Below are positions 8,402-16,599 of a stretch of DNA of 64,000 bases, piece after piece; the stretch's first letter is position 1; every line of letters begins with the position of its first letter. The stretch comes from Novosphingobium album (ex Hu et al. 2023) (GTDB lineage Bacteria > Pseudomonadota > Alphaproteobacteria > Sphingomonadales > Sphingomonadaceae), in assembly GCF_022832385.1 (NCBI RefSeq), contig NZ_JALHLE010000018.1, forward strand, positions 96,627-160,626. Reading direction: 5' to 3'. A program made the position numbers and the translations under genes. The notes beneath the pieces are model-generated. The model saw only the letters and a program-made list of their open reading frames with translations, searched no databases and had not been told where the DNA came from.

Positions 8402-9913
8402 TCAGCGTGCGGCAGCGAGCGCTTTTTGTCTGCGCCGCTGCACCGAACTGCCAAGACCGATGGCCTCGCGGTATTTCGCGACAGTGCGGCGGGCCAGTTC
8501 GAAGCCTTTTTCCTTGAGCAGGTCTACCAGGGCATCGTCGGACAGGATCGCCTTGGGGTCTTCGGCGTCGATCAGTTGCTTGATCGCTGCCTTGACCGCT
8601 TCGGCCGAAGCCCCGCCCTCGCCGCCTGCCGAGGCGACGCCGGAGCTGAAGAAGTATTTCAGCTCGTAGGTGCCGCGCGGGCAGTTGAGGAACTTGTTCG
8701 AGGTGACGCGGCTCACCGTCGATTCATGCATACCGATCGCTTCGGCGACGGTACGCAGCGTCAGTGGTTTGAGGTGCGAGACACCGTGGCGGAAGAAGCC
8801 ATCCTGTTGCTTCACCAGTTCGGTGGCGACCTTGAGGATGGTCTTCTGGCGCTGGTCGAGCGCCTTGATCAGCCAGTTGGCATCGGCGAGCTTTTCGGAC
8901 AGCCAGGCGCGCGAGGTCTTGTCGTCGCAAGTACCCTTGAGTTCGACGTAATAGCCGCGATTGACGATCAGGCGCGGCAGTGTCGCCTGATTGAGCGCGA
9001 TGTCCCAGCCGGCGTCGGCGCGCGGGGTAACGAGGATATCGGGTGTTACTGCACCGCTGGGCTCGCCGCCGAAGCGCAGACCCGGCTTGGGGTCATAACT
9101 GCGCAGCTCGGAGAGCATGTCCGCGAAGTCCTCATCGTCGACGCCGCACATGCGCTTGAGTCGCGCAAGTTCGCCGCGGCCGATCAGATCGAGGTTTTCG
9201 ATCAGCTTGGCCATGCAGGGATCGTAACGGTTGGCTTCCCTGGCCTGCAGGGCGATACATTCGGACAGATTGCGCGCGCCCACGCCGGTGGGATCGAGTG
9301 ACTGGACCACGGCCAGCCCCTGTTCCGCTTCGTCCTCATCGATGCCAAGATCTGCGGCAATTTCGGGGAGCGAGGCAGGAAGGTAGCCGGTCTCGTCGAG
9401 CAGGCCGGTGATATAGCGGGCGATACCAGCCAGCAGCGGATCGCTGGTCACTGCGCCGATCTGGGCTTCCAGGTGCTCGGACAACGTCTCGCCGCTTCCC
9501 GCGCGTTCGTCGATCCCCGGGCCTTCTTCACCGGACGGCCCGCGCAAATCGGCGCCCCAGCCTGCATCGTCTCCGCTGCGCTGGCCGTCGCCGGTGTCGC
9601 GGTCACGGTCGAGTGCGGTGGCGTCGATGTCGAGCGGCCGGTCGTCGGCGGCACGCCCTTCGCCGATAAGCTGGTCGACCGAGGAGCCTTCGAGCGAGGT
9701 GCGCCGGGCTTCATCGGGCATGTCGACGGATTCAGCGGCGGGCTCGGGAGCCTGTGCGCTCACGTCGAGCAGCGGATTGCCTTCCAGCGATTCGCCGATG
9801 AAGGTCTCGATCTCCAGATTGGACAGCGCCAGCAGCTTGATCGCCTGCTGGAGCTGCGGCGTCATTACCAGCGACTGGCTTTGCCGCAGATCGAGACGTG
9901 GCCCCAGCGCCAT
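8402..9913 (-). CDS. rpoN: RNA polymerase sigma-54 factor
   Basis: 503 aa. Region I, the activator-interacting domain, is clear: LRQSQSLVMTPQLQQAIKLL at residues 8-27. An acidic linker follows (about 60-145), then the core-binding domain and the central HTH (HESTVSRVTSNKFLNCPRG near 370). The C-terminal RpoN box ARRTVAKYRE, about 20 residues from the end, recognises the -24 element. The protein directs core RNA polymerase to -24/-12 promoters that need AAA+ activators. It follows lptB on the same strand by 26 bases, matching the conserved lptB-rpoN order of proteobacteria, so the two probably share a transcript. Confidence 0.96.
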   Translation of the reverse strand: MALGPRLDLRQSQSLVMTPQLQQAIKLLALSNLEIETFIGESLEGNPLLDVSAQAPEPAAESVDMPDEARRTSLEGSSVDQLIGEGRAADDRPLDIDATALDRDRDTGDGQRSGDDAGWGADLRGPSGEEGPGIDERAGSGETLSEHLEAQIGAVTSDPLLAGIARYITGLLDETGYLPASLPEIAADLGIDEDEAEQGLAVVQSLDPTGVGARNLSECIALQAREANRYDPCMAKLIENLDLIGRGELARLKRMCGVDDEDFADMLSELRSYDPKPGLRFGGEPSGAVTPDILVTPRADAGWDIALNQATLPRLIVNRGYYVELKGTCDDKTSRAWLSEKLADANWLIKALDQRQKTILKVATELVKQQDGFFRHGVSHLKPLTLRTVAEAIGMHESTVSRVTSNKFLNCPRGTYELKYFFSSGVASAGGEGGASAEAVKAAIKQLIDAEDPKAILSDDALVDLLKEKGFELARRTVAKYREAIGLGSSVQRRRQKALAAAR

Positions 9914-9939
9914 CGATCAATCCCCCCGCGTGGCTGGCC

Positions 9940-10734
9940 TCACAACGTGAAGCCCTCGCCGAGGTAGAGGCGCCGCACGTTCTCGTCAGCGACGAGTGCT
10001 TCAGGACTGCCCGCGAAGAGGACCTGGCCGCCGTAGATGATGCATGCACGATCGACGATATCGAGCGTTTCGCGCACGTTGTGATCGGTGATCAACACAC
10101 CGATACCGCGTGTCTTGAGGTCGCGCACAAGTTCACGGATATCGGCGATCGAGAGCGGGTCGATGCCTGCGAACGGTTCGTCAAGCAGCATGATCGAGGG
10201 CTTGGCAGCCAGCGCGCGGGCAATCTCGCAGCGGCGGCGCTCGCCGCCCGAGAGCGCCATCGCCGGACTTGTGCGAAGCCGGGTGAGGCCGAACTCGTCG
10301 AGCAGGCGTTCCAGCTCCTCTTCGCGCACATCCCTGTCCGGCTCGACGAGTTCGAGCACGGCGCCGATGTTCTGCTCGACCGTCATGCCCCGGAAGATCG
10401 AGGTTTCCTGCGGCAGATAGCCCAGCCCAAGAATCGCGCGCCGGTACATCGGCAACCGGGTGACATCGATCCCGTCCATCAGGATGCGTCCCGAATCGGG
10501 ACGGACGAGGCCCATGATCGAATAGAAGCAGGTGGTCTTGCCCGCGCCGTTGGGGCCGAGCAGGCCGAGCACCTCACCCTTGGCCACCGACAGCGAGATG
10601 TCGGTGAGCACGGCGCGCTTGTCGTAACTCTTGGCGATCGAAATGACTTCGAGCCCGCCCCGCTCGGCTAGCAATGCCGCAGCTGCGGCGGGGCCGCCGG
10701 CATGTTCGTGAGAAAGATCAGTCGTAACGGTCAT
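9940..10734 (-). CDS. lptB: LPS export ABC transporter ATP-binding protein LptB
   Basis: 264 aa from ATG 10734. Walker A GPNGAGKTT, Q-loop LPQETSIFRGMTVEQN, signature LSGGERRR, Walker B IMLLDEPFAGIDP and switch His TDHNVRETL are all present and typical of LptB rather than a generic ABC ATPase. A ~25-residue N-terminal extension precedes the usual LptB start. It powers extraction of lipopolysaccharide from the inner membrane with LptFG and LptC. It sits just upstream of rpoN, the conserved arrangement, but lptA and lptC, which commonly precede lptB, are absent: the next gene upstream is divergent. Confidence 0.93.
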   Translation of the reverse strand: MTVTTDLSHEHAGGPAAAAALLAERGGLEVISIAKSYDKRAVLTDISLSVAKGEVLGLLGPNGAGKTTCFYSIMGLVRPDSGRILMDGIDVTRLPMYRRAILGLGYLPQETSIFRGMTVEQNIGAVLELVEPDRDVREEELERLLDEFGLTRLRTSPAMALSGGERRRCEIARALAAKPSIMLLDEPFAGIDPLSIADIRELVRDLKTRGIGVLITDHNVRETLDIVDRACIIYGGQVLFAGSPEALVADENVRRLYLGEGFTL

Positions 10735-10818
10735 CTCAAGAAGGTTTACGCAGCGTACATGGTGACGGCAACCCGGCATTTCCGATTGTGTGGCGGGATT
10801 GGCAAGTTTCGTGCATGA

Positions 10819-10832
10819 GTCGCAATTGCGAC
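10819..10832. promoter_or_regulatory. Perfect 14-bp palindrome in a divergent promoter region
   Basis: GTCGCAATTGCGAC is its own reverse complement. It lies in the 198-base region between lptB (minus) and a small membrane-protein gene (plus), so it could be an operator for either. The regulator is unknown, and a chance palindrome cannot be excluded. Confidence 0.35.
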
Positions 10833-10932
10833 ACAGTCAGGTTTTGTTCGCACTTGCAAAAAATCGAACCCGACTTGATCTTGATGCATTTCGATGGTCT
10901 ATTCAGACATATCGGACGAGGGGAGTCGCCTG

Positions 10933-11328
10933 ATGAACAACAGCACGAGTCGCGGTACATTGTCCCAAAACGCAGCGCTTGACGGCCAGGATATTCCCGT
11001 GGCCGACTGGCGCCGGAAGATGAGCGATCATATCGCTTATGCGCTGTTGGTCTACACGGCTCTGCAGATCTTCGTCACGATCGGCGCGCTCAAGGCGGGC
11101 GGCGGCTCGCTGCTGCCCTATCTCGCGCTGATTATCCTCGTCATTGCGATCATTCCGGCCTGCCGCCGTTTCGAATCGCGCTGGAACCACCTGACGGACG
11201 AGCAGGCGCACGATCCTTCGCTAGCGCCCTATTACAAGCGGGACCGGCTGATGCTCTGGGCCCTCGCCATCGGGCTGCCTTTTGCGCTGACCGGCCTGTT
11301 CAAGGTGCTCGCGCTCACCTTTACCTGA
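10933..11328 (+). CDS. Small integral membrane protein of unknown function
   Basis: 131 aa from ATG 10933, preceded by GGGGAG at 10919-10924; an in-frame ATG at 10894 has no such site. Three hydrophobic segments are visible: ALLVYTALQIFVTIGALKAG, LLPYLALIILVIAIIPACRR and a C-terminal ALAIGLPFALTGLFKVLALTF. Charged linkers between them include a HLTDEQAHDPSLAPYYKRD loop. I do not recognise the family. It is divergent from lptB and followed 109 bases later by pmbA on the same strand, so it may share transcription with pmbA. Confidence 0.7.
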   Translation: MNNSTSRGTLSQNAALDGQDIPVADWRRKMSDHIAYALLVYTALQIFVTIGALKAGGGSLLPYLALIILVIAIIPACRRFESRWNHLTDEQAHDPSLAPYYKRDRLMLWALAIGLPFALTGLFKVLALTFT

Positions 11329-11437
11329 CATCTTTCCGGGGCAACTCGCATTTGCCCTTCGCCCGTGTGGCGACTAGGGCTCGCATTCGTGCGCTCGAAC
11401 CCGGGCGCGGACGGATGATCAGGGGGGTGCCTTTCAC

Positions 11438-12784
11438 ATGCTCAGTCCGGAACAGGCCAGCGACCGTGCGCAGGATCTGGTAGAACGCGCGCGCCGTGCC
11501 GGGGCAGATGCGGCCGATGTGGTTTATGGCGCCAATTCCTCGGAAGGTATCCAGATTCGCCTGGGGAAGCTCGAGGATGTCGAGCGTTCCGAGAGCGAAC
11601 ACATTTCGCTCCGTGTGTTCCTGGGCCAGCGATCCGCCAGCATCGGCTCGTCCGACATGTCGCCGCAGGCTCTTGATGAACTGGCTGCCCGTGCGATCGA
11701 CATGGCGCGGGCCGCGCCGGAAGACCGCTATGCCGGTCTCGCGCCGGAGGAGTTGCTGAGCCATGGCCCCTGGCAGGATCTCGATGTGATCGATCCCTCC
11801 GAGCCGAGCCCGCAGGACTTGCGCGCGATGGCTGAAGAGGCCGAGGAGGCTGCCCGCGCAGTGGCAGGTATTACCAATTCGGATGGCGCTTCCGCCAGCT
11901 CCGGCTCGGGCGTGTTCGCGCTTGCGACCAGTCACGGCTTTACGGGTGGTTACGGTTCCACCAGCCATTCGCTCAGTGTCTCGGTGGTTGGTGGCGAAGG
12001 TGCGGCCAAGCAGCGCGACAATGCCTGGCGCTCGGCGCATCATGGCGCCGACCTGCCGCCCCCCGCTGAGATCGGCTCTCTGGCCGGAGAACGTACCGTG
12101 GCCCGCCTCGGTTCGGGCAAGATGAAGAGCGGCGCGATGCCGGTCGTTTTCGACCCGCGCGTGGCGGGCAGCCTGATCGGGCACCTGATCGGTGCCATGT
12201 CCGGCAGTTCCATTGCGCGCCGGTCGAGCTTCCTGCTCGACAAGCTGGGCGAGCAGATCTTCGCGCCGGGCATTGTGATCGTGGAGGACCCGCACACGCC
12301 GCGTGGCCTGCGTTCGCGCATGTTCGACGGTGAGGGGCTGGCGACGGTGAAGCGCGATCTCATTGCCGGTGGCAAAGTCACCGGCTGGCTCCTTGACAGC
12401 GCGTCGGCCCGCCAGCTCGGGATGACGCCTACGGGCCATGCTGCGCGCAGCGGTGGCGGGGCGCCGAGCGTGTCGGTCGGCAATGTCCATCTCGCGGCCG
12501 GAGAGCTATCGCCCGCGGAGTTGATGGCGGACATCAAGGATGGCGTGTACGTCACCGAACTGATCGGTCAGGGCGTGAACGGCGTGACCGGCGACTACAG
12601 CCGCGGCGCCACGGGCTTTCGCATCGTGAATGGCGAACTGGCGGGGCCGGTTGCGGAAATAACCGTCGCGGGCAATCTCCTTGCGATGTTCGCGCAGCTC
12701 ACTCCGGCAAACGATCTGGAATGGTACCGCGCGATCAACGTGCCAACGGTGCGAGTTGATGGCATGACCGTCGCGGGCGACTGA
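11438..12784 (+). CDS. pmbA: TldD/PmbA family protein (TldE)
   Basis: 448 aa, the normal PmbA length. The N-terminal half has ARRAGADAADVVYG and SEHISLRVFLGQRSASIGSS, conserved in TldD/PmbA; the C-terminal half has the Gly/Ser-rich GVNGVTGDYSRGATGFRIVN and EITVAGNLLAMF. PmbA (TldE) and TldD form a heterodimeric zinc metallopeptidase that acts on unfolded peptides, known from microcin B17 and CcdA processing. PmbA is the subunit lacking the HExxxH metal site, and none is visible here. TldD is not encoded in the window. The region upstream of the start contains AGGGGGGT as a ribosome-binding site. Confidence 0.92.
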   Translation: MLSPEQASDRAQDLVERARRAGADAADVVYGANSSEGIQIRLGKLEDVERSESEHISLRVFLGQRSASIGSSDMSPQALDELAARAIDMARAAPEDRYAGLAPEELLSHGPWQDLDVIDPSEPSPQDLRAMAEEAEEAARAVAGITNSDGASASSGSGVFALATSHGFTGGYGSTSHSLSVSVVGGEGAAKQRDNAWRSAHHGADLPPPAEIGSLAGERTVARLGSGKMKSGAMPVVFDPRVAGSLIGHLIGAMSGSSIARRSSFLLDKLGEQIFAPGIVIVEDPHTPRGLRSRMFDGEGLATVKRDLIAGGKVTGWLLDSASARQLGMTPTGHAARSGGGAPSVSVGNVHLAAGELSPAELMADIKDGVYVTELIGQGVNGVTGDYSRGATGFRIVNGELAGPVAEITVAGNLLAMFAQLTPANDLEWYRAINVPTVRVDGMTVAGD

Positions 12785-12787
12785 CGA

Positions 12788-13798
12788 TCAGGGCAGGCTG
12801 ATCCGGTAGGTGCGTGCCGCCGTGCCGCGGAACAGCATGTCCTTTTCGTCCTCGGAACAGCCTGCCGCGAGGCGTTTGAAGGCGTTCCAGATCGCCCCGT
12901 ACGTGCCTGCGGCCCGGTCGGGCGGGAAATTGCTTTCGAACATGGCCCGGGCCGGGGAAAAGGCGGCGATGCAGCATTCCACGCGGGTGCGCCATGTCTC
13001 GGCAAGCTCTTCCGATGTGGCGTGGCCGGCCTGTGCGCCCATGGGGCCGTTGATGTCCATGCCCATGCCGCCCAGCTTGATCATCATATTGGGCCGCCGG
13101 GCGAGGTCGGTGATCGCCCTGGCCCATTCGGCAAAGACCTCGTCCTGCCGGTCCGCGTTGCGCCCGTGCATGACCGGGCTGCCCACATGGTCGAGCACGA
13201 TGGTCAGGTCGGGCAAGGCATCGGCCAGTGCCGCCACATCGCCGATCTGGCCGTGCGTGCACCAGACATCGAGACTGAGGTCCATGTCCGAAAGCACGCG
13301 AGCACCTGCCCGGAACGCCGGATCGCGCAGGATCCGGTCGAGTGCCGGGTCGCAAGGCTGCCCGAACAGCGTTTCCGGACTGTAGACCGTGTTCATCCGG
13401 ATGCCGCGAAAGCGCTCACCGGCCGCGGCCAGATGCGCTTCGAGGATGGGGCGGGCGGCGTCGCCCTTGCACAGATCGGCACTGCCGACAATGCGGTGGC
13501 ACAGCCGGGCCGGGCCATAGAGACCGCTATCGCACATCGCGGCCATGCCGTTGGCGAATTCGGTTTCGCCGAGCGAGCGCAGGTCTTCCGGTCCATCGGT
13601 GCGGTACATCGTGTGGCATTCGACGAAGACCGAATGGGTGATGGCGTGGCCGCTCGCCGCGATGCAGGCCTGTACCTGATCGAACAGGAACAGCTGCATC
13701 TCCAGTGCCCGCGCGCCCCAGTGGCGGATATCCCAGAAGTGCAGGTGCGGATCGATGATCGGCCGTTCGGGCTCGATCGGGGCTTCCTCTTCCATCAT
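12788..13798 (-). CDS. Amidohydrolase family protein (metal-dependent hydrolase, amidohydrolase_2)
   Basis: 336 aa from the first of two adjacent ATGs (13798/13795), with GAGAGG just upstream. The metal-binding DPHLHFWD is at about residues 16-23. The central VFVECHTMY and the later LDHVGSPV and ESNFPPDRAAGTYG blocks give the remaining TIM-barrel metal and catalytic residues of the amidohydrolase_2 (ACMSD/lactonase-like) group. Likely reactions are hydrolysis of a lactone or a decarboxylation; substrate unknown. It is the last gene of a minus-strand operon after two crotonase genes (45 bases from the second), which suggests a late step in degradation of a CoA-linked carbon skeleton (inference). 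Confidence 0.85.
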   Translation of the reverse strand: MMEEEAPIEPERPIIDPHLHFWDIRHWGARALEMQLFLFDQVQACIAASGHAITHSVFVECHTMYRTDGPEDLRSLGETEFANGMAAMCDSGLYGPARLCHRIVGSADLCKGDAARPILEAHLAAAGERFRGIRMNTVYSPETLFGQPCDPALDRILRDPAFRAGARVLSDMDLSLDVWCTHGQIGDVAALADALPDLTIVLDHVGSPVMHGRNADRQDEVFAEWARAITDLARRPNMMIKLGGMGMDINGPMGAQAGHATSEELAETWRTRVECCIAAFSPARAMFESNFPPDRAAGTYGAIWNAFKRLAAGCSEDEKDMLFRGTAARTYRISLP

Positions 13799-13842
13799 CG
13801 TCCGTCCTCTCCCTGTCTTGTGCGGGGCGTTTGACGTCACCC

Positions 13843-14616
13843 TTAGTCGTCTTTCCGGCGCGCGTATCCCTCTGACATGAGCCGGTTGAGTTCGGGGCGG
13901 CTGGTGGTCTGAAGGTGGCGCTCGGTCTCGATGTCGATGTATTCTCCGATCGTCAGCGTTTCGGCCGAGACGCAATTGGCCTTCATCAGCCGCAGCGCCA
14001 GCGGATCGCGCGCTGCCAGTTGCCGGGCGAGCGCCAGCGTCTCGTCATGCAAGACCTCGTCCGCAAACAGCCGGTTGACCAGACCCATCGCCAGCGCTTC
14101 CTCACCGCCGAAACGGTCGGGGAAGAACAGCAGTTCGCGTGCCTTCGCGCCACCGAGCAGGCGATCGAGATTCCACGCCAAGCCCATGTCGCCCGAAACG
14201 CCGACATTGAGAAAGGCGGTCGAGAACCGCGCACGCGCGGTGGCGAAGCGCAAGTCGCACGATGTCGCCCAGCCCATGCCCGCACCTGCGCAGCCGCCGT
14301 CGATTGCGGCAATGGTCACCTGAGGCATCGTGTGGAGCAGGGTGGAGGCGTGATAGAACCCGGTCGTGACCGGTTCGTGTGTGCCGTCCGCGACGGGTGT
14401 CTCCTTAGAAGGTGCGATGTCGGCGCCCACACAGAAGTCGTTCCCGGCACCGCGCAGCACCAGCACGCGGGCATCGCTCTCGGAAACCTGCCGCACGGCC
14501 TCGTAGACCTCGCGGCACATGCCCACGGTCACGCCGTTGCGCCGTTCCGGTCGGTTCAGCGTGACGAGCGCAATACCCGCCTGTTGCTCGACCAGGACCG
14601 TGGGCGCCCCGCTCAT
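13843..14616 (-). CDS. Crotonase-fold enoyl-CoA hydratase/isomerase family protein
   Basis: 257 aa from ATG 14616, which overlaps the preceding crotonase stop (ATGA). The oxyanion-hole segments GNDFCVGADI (about 62-71) and GGCAGAGMGWATSCD (about 106-120) are conserved. The first catalytic Glu of hydratases is missing from the latter, and the second position reads FLNVGVSGDMGLAW, with Asp, as in PaaG-type isomerases. An isomerase or other crotonase activity is therefore more likely than a simple enoyl-CoA hydratase. The C-terminal MSEGYARRKDD end is normal. Middle gene of the crotonase-crotonase-amidohydrolase operon. Confidence 0.87.
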   Translation of the reverse strand: MSGAPTVLVEQQAGIALVTLNRPERRNGVTVGMCREVYEAVRQVSESDARVLVLRGAGNDFCVGADIAPSKETPVADGTHEPVTTGFYHASTLLHTMPQVTIAAIDGGCAGAGMGWATSCDLRFATARARFSTAFLNVGVSGDMGLAWNLDRLLGGAKARELLFFPDRFGGEEALAMGLVNRLFADEVLHDETLALARQLAARDPLALRLMKANCVSAETLTIGEYIDIETERHLQTTSRPELNRLMSEGYARRKDD

Positions 14617-15413
14617 TGCGGGTCTGACCAGACCGGCGCGCGCTTTTCGAACAGCGCCTTGCCGCCCTCGCGGGCGTCCGGCCCCATGAACATCGCGCGC
14701 ACTTCGGGAAGCGCGAACATCTCGCGGTTCGAGGCTTCCATGCCGAGGTCGTAATAGGACTGCATCACTGCCTTGGTGGCGATGATCGAGGCGGGGGAGC
14801 AGGCGATGATCTCGTCCGCCCAGCGCCGGGCGCAGGCCAGCAGGTCCGCATCGGGCACCACTTCGGCGACCACGCCCCATTCGTGCGCTTGCGACGCAGG
14901 CACCTTGCGCGCGGTGAGCAACATGGCGTGGGCGCGCTTGGGGCCGAGTTCCTGCACGATGCGCTGGATGCCGCCACCGAGTGCTGCGAGGCCCACCTTG
15001 GGTTCGGTCAGGCCGAAGCTGGCGCTTTCGGCGGCCACGATCACGTCGCAGGCCAGCGCCGCCTCGAAGCCGCCGCCCATGGCGAAGCCATTTACCGCCG
15101 CGATTACAGGTTTGCGCCGATTGAAACGCCAGACGAGCCCTGCAAAGCCGGTTTCGGGCACCGGCATGCCCTTGAACGCGCGCGGATCTTCCTTGTTCGA
15201 AGGGGTGCGCAGATCGGCCCCGGCGGAAAAGGCCTTGTCGCCCGCGCCGGTGAGGATCGCTACCCATGATTGCGGATCGGCCTCGAACCGGTCGAATACT
15301 TCGCCCAGCTCGAAATTCGCTTCGCCGTGGAGGGCATTGCGCATTTCCGGACGGTTGATCGTCACGGTCATCACCTGGCCGTCCGTCTCGACCGTGCAGA
15401 ACCGGGTTTCCAT
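14613..15413 (-). CDS. Enoyl-CoA hydratase/isomerase family protein
   Basis: 266 aa. Crotonase signatures are intact: TINRPEMRNAL near residue 17, the oxyanion-hole GDKAFSAGADLRT near 58, and VNGFAMGGGFEAALACD near 105 with the first catalytic Glu in FEAAL. The following ASFGLTEPKVGL carries a second Glu. It should hydrate a 2-enoyl-CoA or catalyse a related CoA-thioester reaction in fatty acid, steroid or aromatic side-chain breakdown. It is the first gene of the minus-strand operon and its stop overlaps the start of the second crotonase. It is divergent from yjbQ, 72 bases away. Confidence 0.9.
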   Translation of the reverse strand: METRFCTVETDGQVMTVTINRPEMRNALHGEANFELGEVFDRFEADPQSWVAILTGAGDKAFSAGADLRTPSNKEDPRAFKGMPVPETGFAGLVWRFNRRKPVIAAVNGFAMGGGFEAALACDVIVAAESASFGLTEPKVGLAALGGGIQRIVQELGPKRAHAMLLTARKVPASQAHEWGVVAEVVPDADLLACARRWADEIIACSPASIIATKAVMQSYYDLGMEASNREMFALPEVRAMFMGPDAREGGKALFEKRAPVWSDPQ

Positions 15414-15485
15414 GCGCCTCTCTCCTCTCGCCAGCGTCTGCCGCCTGTTGAAACCTCTGCGTCAAGGGATCAAGATCGTGCGGCC

Positions 15486-15902
15486 ATGAGACAAGTGTCT
15501 ACCATCCTTTCCTTCGAAACTCCGGGCCGCGGCTTTACCGATATCACGCGGGCGATGGCCCGCTGGCTGACGGAAACCGGCCTCTCGGAAGGGCTGCTCA
15601 CCTTGCTGTGCCGCCATACTTCGGCCTCGCTTGTGATTCAGGAGAACGCCGCGCGCGAAGTGCGTACTGATATGGCGGACTGGCTTGACCGGCTGGCGCC
15701 CGAGGGCCTGCACTATGCCCACGACGACGAAGGGCCGGACGACATGCCCGCGCATCTCAAGGCGACGCTCACGGGCGTGAACCTGCAGATCCCGGTGATC
15801 GGCGGGCGCATGGCGCTGGGCACCTGGCAGGGAATATACCTTGCCGAGCACCGGGCGATGCCGCACCGTCGCCAGATCGCCGTGCATGTGATCGGCGAAT
15901 AG
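15486..15902 (+). CDS. YjbQ/UPF0047 family protein
   Basis: 138 aa from ATG 15486, the usual length of the family; the in-frame extension upstream belongs to non-coding and antisense sequence. Conserved blocks are LLCRHTSASLVIQENA, YAHDDEGPDDMPAHLKATL and GTWQGIYLAEHR, including the His and Asp residues around a putative metal site. Members (E. coli YjbQ) show weak thiamine-phosphate synthase activity in vitro and their physiological role is unsettled. It is divergent from the crotonase operon and precedes the CMD gene by 64 bases on the same strand. Confidence 0.92.
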   Translation: MRQVSTILSFETPGRGFTDITRAMARWLTETGLSEGLLTLLCRHTSASLVIQENAAREVRTDMADWLDRLAPEGLHYAHDDEGPDDMPAHLKATLTGVNLQIPVIGGRMALGTWQGIYLAEHRAMPHRRQIAVHVIGE

Positions 15903-15966
15903 AACCGGGCCGCATCTGTAACCGCAGAAGAGCCTGGACCGAACATCAGGGAGAGAAGGAGCGGGC

Positions 15967-16599
15967 ATGGACGTAGACACGGCGGAATTTGATCCGGGCT
16001 TCGATATTGCAGCGCGCGAGGCGCACGTTGTCGGTGCGGGCCCTCGCATCGAACCGGTGACACAGGACAATATTGACGATGCGTCCCGCGAACTGGTCCA
16101 CGCGGTCCGCGCCGGCGCAGGTGCGCCACGCATGGACGATGTGCCCGAATACATGCGCACCATGCTCAAGCATCCGGACATTTTCCGCTGCCAGATGGAA
16201 ATGGGCACGGCGCTCTTCAACGGACGGATTCCGCCGCGCGAGCGCGAGCTGGCTATTCTGCGGATCGGCTGGCTGTGCCGCGCGCCCTATGAATGGGGCC
16301 AGCATGTCGAGATCGCCTACCGCGTAGGTCTCGACCGTCAGGCGGTTGAACGCACGCGCACTGGTTCCACCGCGCCGGGCTGGACCGCACACGAAGCTGC
16401 GATCCTGCACGGGGTGGAGGAGCTACTCGAGGACATGGCCCTGTCCGATGAGACCTGGGATACCCTCGCCGAAAGCTGGGATGAGGCGCAGCTGATCGAA
16501 TTTCCGATGATGGTGGGCCAGTACGTCGCCACCGCCTTTGTGCAGAACACGCTGCGCGTCCGGCTGGTGGACGACAATCCGGGACTGACACGGCTGTGA
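15967..16599 (+). CDS. Carboxymuconolactone decarboxylase (CMD/AhpD-like) family protein
   Basis: 210 aa, preceded by GAAGGAG five bases before the ATG. The CMD core is at residues 85-130: NGRIPPRERELAILRIGW then LCRAPYEWGQHVEIAYRVGL. The second Cys of the AhpD CxxC redox pair is replaced, so it is not an AhpD-type peroxidase. The E-W-x-x-H arrangement is that of decarboxylase or hydrolase-like CMD proteins. Function beyond the fold is unclear. Its stop overlaps the GTG start of the cytochrome b gene, so it is co-translated with a membrane cytochrome and a molybdopterin oxidoreductase, an unusual set discussed in the findings. Confidence 0.85.
   Translation: MDVDTAEFDPGFDIAAREAHVVGAGPRIEPVTQDNIDDASRELVHAVRAGAGAPRMDDVPEYMRTMLKHPDIFRCQMEMGTALFNGRIPPRERELAILRIGWLCRAPYEWGQHVEIAYRVGLDRQAVERTRTGSTAPGWTAHEAAILHGVEELLEDMALSDETWDTLAESWDEAQLIEFPMMVGQYVATAFVQNTLRVRLVDDNPGLTRL

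Noticed and set aside
11321..12490. Long open frame on - opposite pmbA
   Set aside because: Antisense shadow of pmbA; no recognisable domain or start site.
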